Of a stretch of 64,000 bases of DNA, positions 45,020 to 54,613 are shown piece by piece (the first letter of the stretch is position 1; each line of letters opens with the position of its first letter). The position numbers and the translations under genes are program-made. Origin of the DNA: Candidatus Rhodoferax odensensis (GTDB taxonomy: Bacteria > Pseudomonadota > Gammaproteobacteria > Burkholderiales > Burkholderiaceae_C); the NCBI GenBank assembly GCA_016718405.1, contig JADKDJ010000038.1:124001-188000 (forward strand). Reading direction: 5' to 3'. Under the pieces are notes generated by a model. That model ran no database searches, was not told where the DNA came from, and saw nothing but the letters and a program-made list of their open reading frames with translations.

Positions 45020-45034
45020 TGGCACGATTCTCGC
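45020..45034 (+). promoter_or_regulatory. -24/-12 (sigma-54-like) promoter of narK
   Basis: TGGCAC (45020-45025), five bases, then TCGC (45031-45034), against the sigma-54 consensus TGGCAC-N5-TTGC, with one mismatch at the -13 position. It lies 38 bases before the narK ATG, which suits a start near 45046. A GGTGC half-site (44995-44999) lies upstream. The stronger match at nirB makes shared control more credible. Confidence 0.55.
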
Positions 45035-45072
45035 GAAGAAGCTGACAACTACCACTTCGGGGCTTGTCACAC

Positions 45073-46287
45073 ATGGCGAAATTTAGGGCTTTTCTGCAAA
45101 GCGGCCATTCACCGACGCTTTTCGCCGCGTTCTTGTACTTCACGTTCTCATGCTGCATCTGGGTGCTCAATGGCGCCATGGCGCCGTTCATTTCCGAGAC
45201 GTTTAATCTGAGTCCCGCGCAGAAGGGGTTGATGCTGTCAATTCCCATTCTGGCCGGCGCGCTGATGCGCTTTCCTTTGGGATTGTTGTCGCAATACATC
45301 GGCCGCAAGCGTGCGACGCTGGTTGAAATGGGACTGATCGCCGTGGCCATGTTGTTTGGCTTCTTCTTCGTCAAAAGCTTCAATGACCTGTTGGCCATGG
45401 GGGTGCTACTCGGCATCGCCGGGGCAAGCTTTGGCGTGGCGCTGTCGCTGGGCGCAGGATCGTTTCCGGCGCGACACAAGGGCATGGCCATGGGCCTGGT
45501 CGGAGCCGGCAACGTGGGCACCGCGTTGTCCGTGTTGATCGCTCCACCGCTGGCTCAGGCATTCGGGTGGGTGGCCGTCTATGGTCTGGCGGCACTGGCC
45601 ATCAGCTTGCCGATGTTGGTCATGGTCCTGTTTGCCAAAGAACCGGACGACTTGGACCAGCACGCCGGCTTTAGGGAGCACATCGCTTGCCTGTTCGAAA
45701 AGGACGGCTGGGCCTTTAGCCTGATCTACGCGGTGACTTTTGGTGGATTCATCGGCCTGGCGACTTTCTTGCCGACCTACTATCACGACCAGTTCGCTGT
45801 GAGCAAGGTACAAGCTGGTCAGCTCACGATGCTCGCCGCATTCATGGGCGCTGCGCTACGGGTGTTTGGGGGGTGGATTTCTGACCACTGGGGTGGCGTC
45901 AATACACTAACGCTGGTTCTGGCAACGGTAGCCGCAACCCTGCTCCTGTGCGCGTTGGCGACGGGATCGCTGGCAGCCACCACGCTGATGGTGATTCTGT
46001 GTTTCGCCGCGCTGGGCGCCGGCAACGGTGCCTTGTTCCAGTTGGTGCCGTTGCGCTGGCCCGCCGCGACGGCCGTGGCCGGCTCCATGATTGGCGAGAT
46101 TGGTGCATTGGGCGGCGGCCTAGTGCCCAACCTCATGGGATTGGCCAAACAGTACGCTGGCAGCTACGCGTGGGGGTTTGTCGGATTCGCCGTCTTGGCC
46201 GTGGTGATGCTGGCCATGCTGCGTGTGATGCAAATTCGCTGGACCCGCACCTGGGCAGAAAAAGGAGGCCGCGCGCGCAGTGCGTGA
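45073..46287 (+). CDS. narK: Nitrate/nitrite transporter, NarK/NasA-type MFS
   Basis: Inner-membrane MFS transporter of 404 residues with about twelve transmembrane helices. Family features are CIWVLNGAMAPFISETFNL, RFPLGLLSQYIGRKRA, the glycine-rich nitrate signature GIAGASFGVALSLGAGSFP, YAVTFGGFIGLATFLPTYY and a second nitrate signature FAALGAGNGALFQLVPL. It supplies nitrate to the assimilatory enzymes encoded downstream. I start at the second methionine (MAKFRAFL); an ATG is also at 45064. A sigma-54-like promoter lies at 45020-45034. It converges on the kinase/phosphatase gene. Confidence 0.93.
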   Translation: MAKFRAFLQSGHSPTLFAAFLYFTFSCCIWVLNGAMAPFISETFNLSPAQKGLMLSIPILAGALMRFPLGLLSQYIGRKRATLVEMGLIAVAMLFGFFFVKSFNDLLAMGVLLGIAGASFGVALSLGAGSFPARHKGMAMGLVGAGNVGTALSVLIAPPLAQAFGWVAVYGLAALAISLPMLVMVLFAKEPDDLDQHAGFREHIACLFEKDGWAFSLIYAVTFGGFIGLATFLPTYYHDQFAVSKVQAGQLTMLAAFMGAALRVFGGWISDHWGGVNTLTLVLATVAATLLLCALATGSLAATTLMVILCFAALGAGNGALFQLVPLRWPAATAVAGSMIGEIGALGGGLVPNLMGLAKQYAGSYAWGFVGFAVLAVVMLAMLRVMQIRWTRTWAEKGGRARSA

Positions 46288-46338
46288 TCGGCGCAGCCGA
46301 TAAAGCGCGCAGCGCTTGGCCCCCTTTCCAGTGGAGGC

Positions 46339-46357
46339 TGACTTGCAAAGCAAGTCA
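46339..46357. terminator. Hairpin between convergent narK and kinase/phosphatase genes
   Basis: TGACTTGC (46339-46346), AAA, GCAAGTCA (46350-46357) is a perfect 8-bp stem with a three-base loop, between two convergent genes. No T-run follows on either strand. A second hairpin, ATCGGC-GCA-GCCGAT, lies just after the narK stop. A role in ending transcription from either side is plausible. Confidence 0.4.
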
Positions 46358-46426
46358 AGCACAGCGGGCCGGATCTACGAAGACGCAAGGGCGGTTCGGC
46401 TGTGAGGTCACTTGGGCGTATAGGCG

Positions 46427-48187
46427 CTACTTTGGTAGGAACAACAGCCAGTACACCAGCAGGGCATTGAGAAGAGTCGACAGCCCGAAGCTCAGTTTCC
46501 ATACGGTGCTGGGGTCGCGCGCCAGCAAGGGCGTCGCTGGCGGAGCGGTGATCGGACGCGAGGCGCCGCGCTGCAGCGCCAGCAAGAACTCTTCGGCCGT
46601 CTCGAATCGGCAGCGTTGGTCGCGTGCCACGGCCTTCTGCAAGACATGGTCCAGCCAGATTGGAACCTGTGGGTTGTGCCGGCTCGGTGGCGTTGGGTCA
46701 CGGTAATAGCGACCGACCTGATACGGCAACACCTCGCCATAGGGCAGTTTGTGAGTCAGCAGCTGATACAGCGTGACACCCAGGGCGAACAGGTCACTTT
46801 GCGCCGTTGGCAGTTGCACCGCAGACTCGTCATCAGCGGCAAGACTCGAGCCCGCGCTCATCCTGAAGCCCCACTGCTCGGGGTTGACATAGCTCGGCGT
46901 GCCCGCGTGCAGGGCCCGCATATCGCTGGGCTCGCGTCCGCTGAGCGCGACGCCCAGATCAAGCAAACGCAGAACACCATCCTCACCCTGGTGCAGATTG
47001 GACGGCTTGACGTCGCGGTGGATCACGCCTTGGCGATGCAAATAGCCCAGGGCCTTGAGGCACTGACCGGCTAACGCCACCGCTTGCTCCGGGTCGATTC
47101 GGTGCTGACGATCAATCATTTGCTGCCAGGTCTGGCCCGCGTGCCAGTCATACAACAGGTAAAACGCGCTGGGACTGACGCCCTTGGGCGGCGCATCATG
47201 CAGGCGTACCAGGTGCGCGGCCACGCGCGAGTCGCGCATGCGCTTGGACAGCCAGGCCTCGTGCGCCAACATGGCGCGTTCTTGCCGGTCGTGTGCACGT
47301 TGGAGGTGCAGCGTCTTCAAGGCGTAACGGCGCCCACTGTCTGGATCCAACACCTGATAGATCAGGTTGACGCCGTTGTCGGCAACAACGTCGACGACGA
47401 CCAAACCATCGATGCCCTGCCCTGTCTTCAAGCGCGGGGGTATCGGCAAAACTTGGGCAACGCGGTCTTCATCCTGCAGGCTGGCATCCGACAGGCCGAG
47501 CACGCGCACCACCAGCGCGGTAACGTTGTCTCGACTACCCGCCTTGAGCGCTGCATCCGCCAGCGTCTGACTCAGCGCCTGCGCGCCCTGCCCTTGCACG
47601 AGCGTTCGCAGCTTCGACTCGCGCAGTTCGCCATGAACGCCGTCGGTCACCAGCACAAAGACGTCGCCCACCTGCAAGTCCCCTTGCAGGTAGTCCACCA
47701 CCAGGCGTTCTTCTGCCCCGACGGCCCTGAGCAACTGGTGTTTGAGGTCGGGGTGATCAACCACATGGTCGTGTGTCAGCGCGGTGGTCGCGCCCTGGCG
47801 CACCAGGTAACAGCGCGAATCACCGACGTGTGCCACGCTGTAGGTCTGGCCACGCAGGACCAGCACCGTGAGCGTGCACAGACCCATCGCCGGATGACGT
47901 CGCCGGTTGATGCCACAGAGCCACGCGTTCTGAGCAGCCACGATGCGATCCAGCGCCACCGTGGTATCCCAGGTCTCCGGCGTTCCGTAGTAGTCGCGCA
48001 GCAGGCTGATGACGGTGGTTTGCGCCGCCTCTTGGCCACAGCCGCCGCTGCTGACGCCGTCGGCCACCGCTGCGATGGCACCCATACCCTCAAGGCCGGG
48101 CAGAGGCAACATGGCGCCACAGAAGTCCTCGTTCTTTTCTTTGCTGCCCGCGAGCGAGACGTAGCCGATATCGAGGTCGAATGCCAT
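46427..48187 (-). CDS. Bifunctional PP2C phosphatase / Ser-Thr protein kinase with C-terminal membrane anchor
   Basis: A 586-residue fusion. Residues 1 to about 240 are a PP2C phosphatase (SKEKNEDFCG, AVADGVSSGGCGQEAA, AHVGDSRCYLVR, VTDGVHGELRE, SRDNVTALVV, holding the metal-binding aspartates). Residues about 265-535 are a protein kinase (RRYALKTLHL with the lysine, LYDWHAGQTWQQMI, IHRDVKPSNL, and LLDLGVALSG in place of DFG). One membrane segment (LSFGLSTLLNALLVYWLLFL) ends it. I start at ATG 48187 (MAFDLDIGYVSL). It is divergent from nirB, facing the sigma-54 promoter. Similar fusions occur in nitrate-assimilation loci of Burkholderiales; the target is unknown. Confidence 0.92.
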   Translation of the reverse strand: MAFDLDIGYVSLAGSKEKNEDFCGAMLPLPGLEGMGAIAAVADGVSSGGCGQEAAQTTVISLLRDYYGTPETWDTTVALDRIVAAQNAWLCGINRRRHPAMGLCTLTVLVLRGQTYSVAHVGDSRCYLVRQGATTALTHDHVVDHPDLKHQLLRAVGAEERLVVDYLQGDLQVGDVFVLVTDGVHGELRESKLRTLVQGQGAQALSQTLADAALKAGSRDNVTALVVRVLGLSDASLQDEDRVAQVLPIPPRLKTGQGIDGLVVVDVVADNGVNLIYQVLDPDSGRRYALKTLHLQRAHDRQERAMLAHEAWLSKRMRDSRVAAHLVRLHDAPPKGVSPSAFYLLYDWHAGQTWQQMIDRQHRIDPEQAVALAGQCLKALGYLHRQGVIHRDVKPSNLHQGEDGVLRLLDLGVALSGREPSDMRALHAGTPSYVNPEQWGFRMSAGSSLAADDESAVQLPTAQSDLFALGVTLYQLLTHKLPYGEVLPYQVGRYYRDPTPPSRHNPQVPIWLDHVLQKAVARDQRCRFETAEEFLLALQRGASRPITAPPATPLLARDPSTVWKLSFGLSTLLNALLVYWLLFLPK

Positions 48188-48245
48188 GGGCCCTAGCCTA
48201 CGCAAATAGGGTGCCAGCGTCCAGTCACGCCCCCGGCAGCGTGGA

Positions 48246-48262
48246 TGCTCCGCTTTGGTGCA
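48246..48262 (+). promoter_or_regulatory. NtrC-like binding site upstream of nirB
   Basis: TGCTCC (48246-48251), four bases, TGGTGCA (48256-48262) matches the NtrC dyad TGCACC-N4-TGGTGCA except for one base in the left arm. A second, weaker candidate (GCACC, GAACC, GGTCT) lies at 48269-48283. Both are just upstream of the -24/-12 promoter at 48291-48305. This is a pattern match, not proof of binding. Confidence 0.5.
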
Positions 48263-48290
48263 TGACACGCACCGAACCGGTCTAGGTATC

Positions 48291-48305
48291 TGGCACGACC
48301 CTTGC
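48291..48305 (+). promoter_or_regulatory. -24/-12 (sigma-54) promoter of nirB
   Basis: TGGCAC (48291-48296), five bases, TTGC (48302-48305) fits the consensus exactly. The nirB ATG is 34 bases downstream and GGAG precedes it. The NtrC-like dyad upstream supports control by nitrogen limitation. Confidence 0.75.
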
Positions 48306-48338
48306 TCCGACTAACACGTATCGACTTGGAGCAGCAGG

Positions 48339-50777
48339 ATGAAAAAACCCAAACTGGTGATGATTGGCAATGGTATGGCAGGCGTGCGCACGCTTGAAGA
48401 ATTGCTCAAGGTTGCGCCCGATCTGTACGACATCACGGTGTTTGGGGCCGAGCCTCACCCTAACTACAACCGCATCCTGCTCTCGCCGGTGCTGGCTGGC
48501 GAGCAGACTATCGACGAGATCGTGCTCAACCCCTTCGACTGGTACAGCGACAACCACATCACCCTGCACGCGGGCAAGAAGGTGGCATCGGTGGACCGGG
48601 TCAAACGCATCGTTCGCGCCGAGGACGGTACCGAAGCGTATTACGACCGGCTGCTGATGTGCACCGGCTCCAAGCCATTCATCCTGCCCGTGCCCGGCCA
48701 TGATCTGGAGGGCGTGATGGCCTACCGCGACATTGCCGACACCGAGGCCATGATTGCTGCGGCTGCCAAGTACAAGAACGCCGTGGTCATTGGCGGCGGC
48801 CTGTTGGGCCTGGAAGCCGCCAACGGCCTGATGCGCCGGGGCATGACCGTGACCGTCGTGCATGTCATGCCCACACTGATGGAGCGGCAGTTGGACGCCA
48901 CGGCGGGCAAGATGCTGCAACAGTCACTGGAGTCTCGTGGCCTGAAGTTTTTGATTGGCGCCCAGACGCAGGCGCTGGTGGCCGGCGACCGCGGCCGGGT
49001 TCGCGCAATCCGCTTCAAGGACGGCACCGAGGTGGCGGCCGAGCTGGTGGTGATGGCGGTGGGCATTCGTCCCAACACCGAACTGGCGCAGGCCATGCGC
49101 CTGCACTGCGACAAAGGTATCGTGGTCAACGACACCATGCAAACCATCACCGATGCGCGCGTCTACTCGGTGGGAGAGTGCGCCGCGCACCGGGGCATTG
49201 CTTATGGCCTGGTGGCGCCGCTGTTCGAGCAGGGCAAGGTGGCGGCCAACCACTTGGCGCAGTTCGGCATTGGGCGCTACGTGGGCTCGCTCACGTCGAC
49301 CAAGCTAAAGGTTACGGGCATCGACTTGTTCAGCGCGGGTGATTTCCAGGGTGGCGAAGGCACTGAAGAGCTGGTGCTGAGCGACCCGTTTGGTGGCGTT
49401 TACAAGAAGCTGGTCATCAAGGACGACAAACTGGTGGGCGCCTGCCTGTATGGCGACACGGTGGACGGTAGTTGGTACTTCAAGCTGTTGCGTGACGGCC
49501 GCAGCGTGCACGACATCCGTGACAAGCTGATGTTTGGCGAATCCAACCTGGGCGAAGGCGGGCACGAGGGCCACAACAAGGCCGCCAGCATGCCCGACGA
49601 CGCCGAGGTTTGCGGCTGCAATGGCGTCACCAAGGGCACCATCTGCAAGGCGATCAAGGAAAAAGGGCTGTTCACACTGGACGAGGTGCGCAAGCACACC
49701 AAGGCCAGCGCCTCCTGCGGCTCCTGCACTGGCTTGGTGGAACAGATTCTGATGTTCACCGCCGGCGGGGACTACTCGGCCACACCCAAGACCAAGCCCA
49801 TGTGTGCCTGCACCGATCATGGGCACCAGGCGGTGCGCGACGCCATCGTTGCCAACAAACTGCTCAGCTCCGCGCAGGTGATGCACTTCCTGGAGTGGAA
49901 AACGCCCAATGGCTGTGCATCCTGCCGCCCGGCGCTGAACTACTACCTCATCAGCTCCTGGCCCAAGGAGGCCAGAGACGACCCGCAAAACCGGCTGATC
50001 AACGAGCGCGCTCACGCCAACATCCAGAAGGACGGCAGCTACAGCGTTATTCCGCGCATGTGGGGCGGCGAGACCACGGCCGCCGAGCTGCGCCGCATTG
50101 CCGACGTGGTGGACAAGTACCAGATTCCCACCGTCAAGGTCACTGGCGGGCAGCGCATTGACCTGCTGGGCGTGAAGAAGGAAGACCTGGTCAACGTCTG
50201 GAGAGACATCGGCATGCCCAGCGGCCACGCCTACGCCAAGGCGCTGCGCACGGTCAAGACTTGCGTTGGCAAGGAGTGGTGCCGCATGGGCACGCAAGAC
50301 AGCACTCAGATGGGCAAGGACATGGAGAAAGCCATGTGGCGCATGTACGCGCCGCACAAGGTGAAGTTCGCGGTCAGCGGCTGCCCGCGCAACTGCGCCG
50401 AGGCAGGCATCAAGGACGTGGGCATCATCGGCGTGGACAGCGGCTGGGAGATGCACATCGGCGGCAACGGCGGCATCAAGACCGAGGTGGCGCAGTTCTT
50501 CACCAAGCTCAAAACCGCCGAAGAAGTGCTGGAGTACACCGGCGCCTTCATGCAGCTGTATCGCGAAGAAGGTTGGTACCTGGAGCGCACCGTGCACTAC
50601 CTGCACCGGGTGGGCATGGACTACGTGAAGAAGCAGATTCTGGACGATGCCGAGAAGCGCAAGGCGCTGTGGACCAAGCTGCAGTTCAGCCTGGACGGCG
50701 AGCCCGATCCCTGGTTTGAGTTTGACAAGGCCGAGGTGGACGTGCGCCAGTTTGGCAAGCTCAGCGCGCCAGTCTGA
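48339..50777 (+). CDS. nirB: Assimilatory NAD(P)H nitrite reductase, large subunit
   Basis: Reduces nitrite to ammonium in the cytoplasm with six electrons from NAD(P)H. The 812 residues hold an FAD/NAD-binding pyridine nucleotide oxidoreductase domain (VMIGNGMAGVRTLEELL, MCTGSKPFILPVPG, VVIGGGLLGLEAANGLM), BFD-type [2Fe-2S] motifs (CGCNGVTKGTICKAI, SCGSCTGLV), and the siroheme/[4Fe-4S] reductase part (TCVGKEWCRMGTQDS and SGCPRNCAEAG). It appears intact. It starts at ATG 48339 and is followed by nirD after 258 bases, a longer gap than usual, which holds a structured repeat. Confidence 0.96.
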   Translation: MKKPKLVMIGNGMAGVRTLEELLKVAPDLYDITVFGAEPHPNYNRILLSPVLAGEQTIDEIVLNPFDWYSDNHITLHAGKKVASVDRVKRIVRAEDGTEAYYDRLLMCTGSKPFILPVPGHDLEGVMAYRDIADTEAMIAAAAKYKNAVVIGGGLLGLEAANGLMRRGMTVTVVHVMPTLMERQLDATAGKMLQQSLESRGLKFLIGAQTQALVAGDRGRVRAIRFKDGTEVAAELVVMAVGIRPNTELAQAMRLHCDKGIVVNDTMQTITDARVYSVGECAAHRGIAYGLVAPLFEQGKVAANHLAQFGIGRYVGSLTSTKLKVTGIDLFSAGDFQGGEGTEELVLSDPFGGVYKKLVIKDDKLVGACLYGDTVDGSWYFKLLRDGRSVHDIRDKLMFGESNLGEGGHEGHNKAASMPDDAEVCGCNGVTKGTICKAIKEKGLFTLDEVRKHTKASASCGSCTGLVEQILMFTAGGDYSATPKTKPMCACTDHGHQAVRDAIVANKLLSSAQVMHFLEWKTPNGCASCRPALNYYLISSWPKEARDDPQNRLINERAHANIQKDGSYSVIPRMWGGETTAAELRRIADVVDKYQIPTVKVTGGQRIDLLGVKKEDLVNVWRDIGMPSGHAYAKALRTVKTCVGKEWCRMGTQDSTQMGKDMEKAMWRMYAPHKVKFAVSGCPRNCAEAGIKDVGIIGVDSGWEMHIGGNGGIKTEVAQFFTKLKTAEEVLEYTGAFMQLYREEGWYLERTVHYLHRVGMDYVKKQILDDAEKRKALWTKLQFSLDGEPDPWFEFDKAEVDVRQFGKLSAPV

Positions 50778-50842
50778 TCCGCCATGCACGCTTGCCAACG
50801 ACTTCTCAAGGAGCCAGGATTCTGCTCCGTGGACGTGCCTCA

Positions 50843-50912
50843 GCCAGAGGCTACGGCTCTTCAATCCGTCCAAGCCTGCGCTGGCAGGCTCGGAGCCGCG
50901 GATTTCAGCCCC
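50843..50912. repeat. Copy 2 of the 70-bp structured dispersed repeat (nirB-nirD spacer)
   Basis: Ungapped match to 18300-18369, 57 of 70 positions. The stem is CCAAGCCTGC (50870-50879) against GCAGGCTCGG, with one mismatched pair and one compensating change relative to copy 1. Right after it, CCCGC-TTT-GCGGG forms a second small hairpin. Both copies are in spacers between co-directional genes of related function. Confidence 0.8.
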
Positions 50913-51035
50913 GCCCGCTTTGCGGGCTCCTCCTTGACCTGCGCAGAACCCGATGCCATTCAGGCTCCCAGCGGACGTTGCGTCGGCGCAAGCAACTGAC
51001 AAAACAATAGCAAATGAAACCGAACTAGGAATGAC

Positions 51036-51431
51036 ATGAGTAACTGGAAAAAGATATGCCAAGTCACTGACATCCCCGTGCTGGGCGCGCGAAGCGTGGC
51101 GCGGCCACAGGGCATGGACATCGCGCTGTTTCGCACCGAGAACGATGAGGTGTACGCCTTGCTGGACCGCTGCCCGCACAAGGGCGGGCCCTTGAGCCAG
51201 GGGCTAGTGTTTGGCAAGGTCGTGTCGTGCCCGCTGCACAACTGGGTGATTGGCCTCGACGACGGCTGTGCCCGCGCGCCCGACGAGGGCAGCACCCCGC
51301 GCTTTGGTGTCAAGGTTCAAGACGGCGCGGTCTACCTCGATGGCAGCGAGATCGCCACCCACGCGCTGGATTTGCTGGCCCCCGTGGCTGGCCCCTGCTT
51401 GCGCCTCGCTGGGGCGCGCTGCGAAGCATGA
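51036..51431 (+). CDS. nirD: Nitrite reductase small subunit
   Basis: Rieske-like small subunit of assimilatory nitrite reductase, 131 residues. The two Rieske boxes keep Cys-His pairs (DRCPHKGGPLSQG and VVSCPLHNWVIGLD), so unlike some NirD homologues it may carry a [2Fe-2S] cluster. The start WKKICQVTDIPVLGARSV is typical. It lies between nirB and nasA, separated from nirB by the repeat at 50843-50912. ATG is at 51036. Confidence 0.93.
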   Translation: MSNWKKICQVTDIPVLGARSVARPQGMDIALFRTENDEVYALLDRCPHKGGPLSQGLVFGKVVSCPLHNWVIGLDDGCARAPDEGSTPRFGVKVQDGAVYLDGSEIATHALDLLAPVAGPCLRLAGARCEA

Positions 51432-51519
51432 GTGGGGCACCGGAATGCTGCCAACCAAGTGCGCACTGCGGCCTACCGGGGAGCAAGTACGCCTGTGATC
51501 GCGGCATCGTGATGCACCC

Positions 51520-54461
51520 ATGACAGAGACTTCGCGCCAGACCCGCTCCATCTGTCCGTATTGCGGCGTGGGCTGCGGCGTGCTGATCGAAAGCCGTGGC
51601 AACCAAATCACCGGCGTCAAGGGTGACCCTGAACACCCCGCCAACTATGGCCGCTTGTGCACCAAGGGCGCCACGCTGCATCTGACCGCCAGCGCCGAGG
51701 TGACGGCGCAGGCGCGGCTGCTGCAACCTATGCTGCGCTCGCAGCGCGACGCACCCGCCCAAGCTGTGACCTGGGAGACGGCGCTGGCGCACGCCAGCAG
51801 CCGCTTTGCCGACATCATTGCCCGCCACGGCCCGGACGCGGTGGGCTTCTACGTCTCGGGCCAATTACTCACCGAGGACTACTACGTCTTTAACAAGCTG
51901 GCCAGAGGTCTGGTGGGCACCAACAACATCGACAGCAATTCGCGCCTGTGCATGAGCAGCGCGGTGGCTGGCTACAAGCACTCGCTTGGCGTCGACGCAC
52001 CCAGCCCGTGTTACGAGGACATCGACCACGCGCAATGCATTTTCATCGCCGGCTCCAACACTGCCTACGCGCATCCGGTGCTGTTTCGGCGCATTGAAGC
52101 GGCGCGTGCGCCCCGGCCGGGCGCCAGCGCCAGCGAGGGCCGACCCACACTGATCGTGGTGGACCCGCGCAAGACCGACACCGCCCAGGTGGCCGATTTG
52201 CACCTGCAAATCGAGCCCGGCACCGACGTGGCGCTGTTCAACGGCATGCTGCACCTCATGCTGCGCGAACAATGGGTCAACCCAGTCTACATTGCCGCGC
52301 ACACACAAGGCATCGAGGCCCTGCAAGCGCTGGTGCAGGACTATGCGCCGGAGCGTGTGGCCGCGCTGTGCGGCGTCAGCCAGGCCGATTTGCTGCAGGC
52401 GGCGCGCTGTTTTGCCCAGTCCAAGGCCACGCTCAGCCTGTACTGCCAGGGCCTCAATCAGTCGAGCCACGGCACCGCCAACAACACTGCGCTGATCAAC
52501 CTGCACCTGGCCTGCGGCCACATTGGCAGGCCCGGCGCCGGGCCACTGTCGCTAACCGGCCAAGGCAACGCCATGGGTGGGCGCGAGGTTGGCGCCATGG
52601 CCAATCTGCTCAGCGCCCACCGCGATCTGGCCAACCCCCAGCACCGTGCCGAAGTGGCCGCCCTGTGGGGCTTGGACGCGATGGGCCGTGCGCTGTCCGA
52701 GCGACCTGGCAAGACCGCGGTGGAGATGTTCCAGGCCGCAGCCGACGGCGAAATCAAGGCGCTGTGGATTGCCTGCACCAACCCGGCGCAAAGCATGCCG
52801 GATCAAAACACGGTGCGCCGCGCGCTGCAGCGGGCCGAGTTCGTGGTGTTGCAAGAAGCCTTTGCCACCACCGCCACCGCCGCCTTTGCCGACCTGCTGT
52901 TGCCAGCGACCACCTGGGGCGAAAAGGACGGAACCGTCACCAACAGCGAGCGGCGCATCAGCCGCGTGCGCGCCGCCATCGGCGCGCCGGCCAGGCGCGT
53001 CACGACTGGCAGATCGTGGTGGACTTTGCCAACCGACTGCAACAGGTGATGGGGACCACACCCGCCTCCGCCGCGCCAGCGGTCACCATGCCTGCCAACG
53101 GCGCCACGAGAGAGAGCGGCGTCGCCAGTGCAGTCAGTGTCTTGGCCGCAGTCAATGCGCCCGCACCTCACCAACCCAACTTGTTCCCCTACACCACGGC
53201 AGAGTCCATCTGGCAAGAACACCGCGCCAGCACGCAGGGGCGCGACCTCGACATCACGGGCTTGAGCTACGCGCTGCTGGAGTCGCTGGGCCCCCAACAG
53301 TGGCCCTTTGCACCGGGTCAAACCCAGGGCACGGCGCGGCTCTACACGCAGGGCGACTTTGCCACCCCCAGCGGCAAGGCGCAGTTCATTGCCAGCGCCT
53401 TCCAGGCTGTGGCACAGCCCACCAGCCCACGCTATCCCTACGCGCTGACCACCGGTCGTCTGCGCGACCAGTGGCACGGCATGAGCCGCACCGGCACCGC
53501 GCCAGTGCTGTATGGCCATGCGGCCGAGCCCTGTATTCAAATGCACCCGGCCGACATGCGCCAAGCCGCGCTGGCCGACGGTGACCTGGCCTACCTCACC
53601 AGCGCACGCGGCACCATCCTGGCGCCGGTGCAAGCCAGCCACGAGCTGGCCCCAGGCCAGGCGTTCATGGCCATGCACTGGGGTGAGGAGTTCTTGAGTG
53701 GCGCCGCCAGCACCGGGCGCCGACTGGCCGGCGTCAATGCGTTGACCAACAGCGCCTACTGTCCACAGTCCAAGCAACCCGAACTCAAACACACTGCCAT
53801 CAAGATTCTCAAGGCGGAGCTACCTTGGTCTCTGCTGGCCATGGCCTGGCTGCCAGCCGATCAGGCATTGCGCCAACGCGCCGCCGTACAGCAACTGCTG
53901 CACCGCTTTCCGTTTGCCAGTTGCGTGCTGTTTGCCAGTCATGCCAGCCACGGCGACAACCCCAGCCGCAGCGGCCTGGTGCTGCGCGCCAGCGGTCATG
54001 ACGCGCCCAGCGACGACGTGCTGCTGCAGATTGAAGATCTGATGGCCCTGAACGGAGCCGACGTCCTTCGTTATGCCGACAAGCGAAAGGGCCAGCGCCG
54101 CGCCATCCACCTGGTGCGCGGCCCAGCCAAGACCACATTGCAGGGCTTCATCCTGGCAGGCGACACCCAGGCCCAGGGCTGGATCGCCACGCTGCTGCAA
54201 GACGAACTCGACGCCCAGCCCTTTGGCCGCGCCCTGCTGGCGCCCAGCGCCAAAGCGCCGCGCCCGGTGCAGTCACGCGGCAAAGCGGTTTGCAGTTGCT
54301 TCAACGTCAGCCAAAGCGCCATTACCCAACACTTGAGCACCTGCACCGGCTCGGCCAAGGAGCGCCTGGCCGCACTGCAACGGCAGTTGCAGTGCGGCAC
54401 CAACTGCGGCTCCTGCGTGCCAGAGCTGCAACGGCTGGTGCAAGGCGCGATGGCGGCTTGA
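51520..54461 (+). pseudogene. nasA: Assimilatory nitrate reductase NasA, frame broken near 52989
   Basis: Molybdopterin enzyme that reduces nitrate to nitrite. The gene encodes about 980 residues in two frames. The first (51520-53049) has the [4Fe-4S] motif ICPYCGVGCGV...LCTKG and the molybdopterin domains. The second, from about 52990 to 54461, continues DWQIVVDFANRLQQV and ends in a BFD-type [2Fe-2S] domain (VCSCFNVSQSAI, CGTNCGSCVPELQRL). At 52989-52990 the sequence CCGGCC needs one more G (CCGGGC) to restore GAPGQARHDW. The missing base sits in a short G run, as in other genes of the window, so a sequencing error is likely; a real mutation would abolish nitrate use. It follows nirD after 88 bases. 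Confidence 0.85.
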
Positions 54462-54613
54462 TCAGCGGTGCCAACCGCTGCGATGGCGACTGCCAATCCA
54501 TGACACGGCCATCGTGCGCCTCAGGTCTGGCCCGCAGCGACCAGCCTGAAGCCAAAGCGTCATGAGATGGAATAGCCGCGCACGCTGATGCGATACTTGA
54601 CCCATGTATTGCG

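Noticed and set aside
49305..51179. A 624-codon open frame on the minus strand
   Set aside because: Antisense to nirB and nirD; no recognisable domain and a composition typical of shadow frames.
52989..52990. Programmed ribosomal frameshift in nasA
   Set aside because: No slippery heptamer or downstream pseudoknot is evident, and similar one-base shifts in G runs occur in unrelated genes of the window.
54463..54480. CAGCGGT-GCCA-ACCGCTG hairpin just after the nasA stop as terminator
   Set aside because: Short stem and no T-run; not enough to call an intrinsic terminator.
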